The notes beneath the pieces are model-generated. The model was given only the letters and a program-made list of their open reading frames with translations. It ran no database searches and was not told the origin of the DNA. Shown piece by piece: positions 62,171 to 64,000 of a DNA stretch of 64,000 bases. The stretch covers positions 728,627-792,626 of the forward strand of contig DDGL01000014.1 of the NCBI GenBank assembly GCA_002337605.1, in the 5' to 3' direction. Each line of letters begins with the position of its first letter. The first letter of the stretch is position 1. Source of the DNA: Flavobacteriaceae bacterium UBA1903. GTDB taxonomy: Bacteria > Bacteroidota > Bacteroidia > Flavobacteriales > Flavobacteriaceae. A program made the position numbers and the translations under genes.

Positions 62171-62331
62171 AGAGAATTTTTTATAAAAATACAAATTATA
62201 AATGCTATTTGCAGAGTATCGACTTTCTCTATACTAAGATAAAATCTTATAAATTCTATAACATTAACAAGGGGTTGTAATACGTATCTTTACCATTGTA
62301 AATTTTAGTAGTAACCAAAAAAACGAAGAAT

Positions 62332-62940
62332 ATGTCATTTGAATTACCGAAATTAAAATATGCGCATGATGCTTTAGCGCCTCATATAGATAAAAGAACT
62401 ATGGAGATTCACCATGGAAAGCATCACCAGGGATATACCGATAAATTGAATAATGCTATAAAAGGCACCGATATGGAAGGTAAGACTATTGAAAACATCT
62501 TAATCAACCTGGACATGGAAAACAAAGCCGTAAGAAACAACGGTGGAGGTTTTTATAACCACAGTCTTTTTTGGGAAGTGATGTCACCTAATGGTGGCGG
62601 AGAGCCTAAAGGAGAGTTGCAAAGTGCAATCAACAGTGCCTACGGAAGCTTTGCAGACTTTAAAGAAAAATTTTCTGAAGCTGCGAAGACACAATTCGGT
62701 TCTGGATGGGCCTGGCTTTGTGTACACGAAGGAGGTAAAGTTGAAGTGTGTAGCACACCAAACCAGGATAACCCATTAATGCCAAAAGTAGGTTGTGGTG
62801 GGACACCAATTCTTGGGCTGGATGTATGGGAACATGCATACTACCTAAACTACCAGAACAAGCGTCCAGATTATGTTGAAGCATTTTTTAACCTTATCGA
62901 CTGGGACGAAGTCTCTAAAAAATATATGCAGAAGAAATAA
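62332..62940 (+). CDS. Superoxide dismutase (Fe/Mn type)
   Basis: 202 residues. Metal ligands: His27 (EIHHGKHHQGY), His in GGGFYNHSLFW (about 81), Asp and His in LDVWEHAYYLNY (about 164, 168). Cytosolic (no signal). The GSGWAWL motif is shared by Fe and Mn forms; sequence alone does not settle the metal. Upstream gap is about 160 nt with a -7-like TATCTTTA at 62285-62292. Strong terminator follows. Confidence 0.95.
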   Translation: MSFELPKLKYAHDALAPHIDKRTMEIHHGKHHQGYTDKLNNAIKGTDMEGKTIENILINLDMENKAVRNNGGGFYNHSLFWEVMSPNGGGEPKGELQSAINSAYGSFADFKEKFSEAAKTQFGSGWAWLCVHEGGKVEVCSTPNQDNPLMPKVGCGGTPILGLDVWEHAYYLNYQNKRPDYVEAFFNLIDWDEVSKKYMQKK

Positions 62941-62963
62941 ACTCGTTTGCATTACTTATTTGA

Positions 62964-62997
62964 AACCTTCTTCAAAATTTTTGAAGAAGGTTTTTTT
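62964..62997 (+). terminator. Rho-independent terminator of the SOD gene
   Basis: AACCTTCTTCAA (62964-62975) pairs perfectly with TTGAAGAAGGTT (62981-62992), followed by a T-run to 62997. Confidence 0.93.
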
Positions 62998-63164
62998 GTT
63001 TGCCCTTTAGCTTTTATGGCTGCTCTCTTTAAAGATGTATTCTGAATTGGTCTACGGAGCCTAATTAGGGGGGGAGTATAGGTGCCCAGAATTTGGGAGT
63101 TACTTGTCTGGCAGTTACGTCAGAAATAAGGTGTTAGACACAAGCGGAAAATTATTCTTCTGTA

Positions 63165-63725
63165 TTATTCAAACCCCTTTAACTCCTCTAATTGATTTGT
63201 AATATTTGTAGCCCACCTTTGATTGACATTTTTGTATTGACCATGGCTTGTTTCATTATCGTACTGTTTTTGGGTCTTCCTACATTCTTTCCAAAAAATA
63301 GTATAGCATTCTTGATATTTGGAAAATGTTGCTACACCATCAGATTTTAATTCTTCGAATCTCTTTCTAATTTTTCTAGCATACAACTCAGCAATATCAA
63401 AATGTAATTGTTCGTGTTTCAAAATATCATTATTATTTGATGTTGTCCAAGATTTGTTAGTAAAGAATTGAGCCTCAACTGTCATCTGTTCATAATTTTG
63501 AATATTGTTATTTTCATCTACTAATACATTTGTAGGTAAAATTTCAATTTTATGACTTGTCATAGCAGAGCCAAACTTATTCGGATCAACCTTTCCCTTA
63601 AAATCAGTCCATCTTAATTTACGGGCGGAATCCCAATCTATTATTGACTGCCCATTTGAACCTCCTTGTGCATTGATGCCCATAACAAAAAACACAATAA
63701 AGATTAAATTCATTAACTTTTTCAT
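63165..63725 (-). CDS. DUF922-like secreted protein with HExxH motif
   Basis: 186 residues from the ATG at 63725 (MKKLMNLIFIVFFVMGINAQ). The signal peptide runs to about 20, so the ATG further upstream at 63764 is rejected. Early motif WDSARKLRWTDFKGKVD, then ILKHEQLHFDIAELYARKIRK, with the zinc-protease-like HExxH. DUF922 is thought to be a metal-dependent peptidase family; activity is unproven. Late LQ-rich region with CRKTQKQYDNETSHG. Confidence 0.75.
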   Translation of the reverse strand: MKKLMNLIFIVFFVMGINAQGGSNGQSIIDWDSARKLRWTDFKGKVDPNKFGSAMTSHKIEILPTNVLVDENNNIQNYEQMTVEAQFFTNKSWTTSNNNDILKHEQLHFDIAELYARKIRKRFEELKSDGVATFSKYQECYTIFWKECRKTQKQYDNETSHGQYKNVNQRWATNITNQLEELKGFE

Positions 63726-64000
63726 TTTGCATAAGTAATAAAAATAGAAAAATTGCCAAAACATATACAGTTTTCATTTGATTTAAATATACCACCAGCG
63801 CCTAACAAAGTACATAATGCGGTCAGATGGTTAAGTGAATTGTGTTTTCTACAATTAATCGTAAACTGTTGGCTTGTCGAAGCTGCCGCTAAAAACCCGC
63901 AGTATCATATGCAAAGCCGAAAAGATGTTGTTGAGGATTGGAGAACGCCTCACCTACCATATTGGTAACACTTTTAAAAGCACGCTTTGTTCGGCACCCC
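63726..64000. other. Right-end intergenic stretch
   Basis: 275 nt. A short open frame on plus (63753-63968) has no family character. The composition changes after 63800 to more GC-rich DNA (CCAGCGCCTAACAAAG at 63795-63810). No gene can be supported; it may be the edge of a mobile or repeat region continuing beyond the window. Confidence 0.4.

Noticed and set aside
62285..62292. TATCTTTA as the SOD promoter
   Set aside because: It differs from TAnnTTTG at the key last G, and no -33 element fits; it is mentioned only as a possible weak box.
63795..63850. Integron attC-like site (GCCTAAC then GTTAAGT) at the right edge
   Set aside because: The two core-like sevenmers fit RYYYAAC and GTTRRRY loosely, but they are about 25 nt apart, too close for an attC, and the intervening bases do not fold as one. 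Chance match is likely in AT-rich DNA.
63753..63968. 71-codon plus-strand ORF at the right edge
   Set aside because: No signal, family motif or codon pattern. It overlaps the 5' end of the DUF922-like gene on the other strand, and is best explained as a random frame.

Overview
The window is chromosomal DNA from a member of the Bacteroidota, very probably a marine-type Flavobacteriaceae. The evidence is the low GC, -7 boxes of the TAnnTTTG type (often without a recognisable Shine-Dalgarno), a type IX secretion (T9SS) C-terminal sorting domain, flavobacterial gene neighbours (DUF177-rpmF-fabH-accB-accC; tdk-alr; rbfA with a LolC/E-type permease), SPII lipoproteins and the AddAB-like helicase/nuclease pair. 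Almost all of it reads as core genome. I see no prophage, CRISPR array, insertion sequence or recognisable defence island.

Layout. 1-7.4 kb: 5' part of a sterol-desaturase-like gene, an S41 C-terminal processing peptidase, DinB-like protein, rnpA, an M1 metallopeptidase, an S8 lipoprotein peptidase and an MBL-fold hydrolase. 7.4-12.8 kb: ion/stress block with SulP transporter and tandem-domain UspA, divergent from a NhaP-type antiporter, then a small Cys-rich lipoprotein. 12.9-16.2 kb: a decayed kelch-like lipoprotein gene and a LytTR response regulator with its TPR histidine kinase. 16.3-24.7 kb: lepA, dusB, a LolC/E-type permease with rbfA, mce, a CAT-anticodon tRNA, ribE, pdxA, DUF177 and rpmF. 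24.8-31.6 kb: fatty-acid initiation (fabH, accB, accC), an FAD oxidoreductase, mtgA, a GreA-like protein and an MDR reductase. 31.6-42.3 kb: orphan ABC ATPase, prolyl oligopeptidase, two DoxX-like proteins, asd, mscL, alr, tdk, rsmI and a UDG-family protein. 42.3-45 kb: an AhpD-like gene, a T9SS secreted protein and remnants of a second AhpD-like copy. 45-52.5 kb: recJ, lpxH, queD, two tiny membrane proteins, a 2OG oxygenase, MATE pump, GNAT, UspA and tRNA-Ala. 52.6-64 kb: alpha/beta hydrolase, AddB-like, OmpA, kbl, AddA-like, superoxide dismutase and a DUF922 protein.

How genes cooperate. fabH-accB-accC supply malonyl-CoA and start fatty-acid chains. asd, alr and mtgA serve lysine/DAP, D-alanine and peptidoglycan synthesis. 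lpxH serves lipid A. lepA, rbfA, dusB, rsmI, rpmF, rnpA and the tRNAs serve translation. AddAB-like and RecJ are DNA-end processors.

Less ordinary signals are small-scale: a dispersed family of palindromic REP-like repeats (one abutting the GTG start of dusB, one splitting a duplicated tRNA 3' end), a paralogous gene reduced to N- and C-terminal stubs on either side of a T9SS gene, a pair of tiny related single-pass membrane proteins, a SulP transporter with a long extra C-terminal domain, and a terminator-like hairpin in the fabH leader. No clear new multi-gene system is visible; I say so rather than force one.
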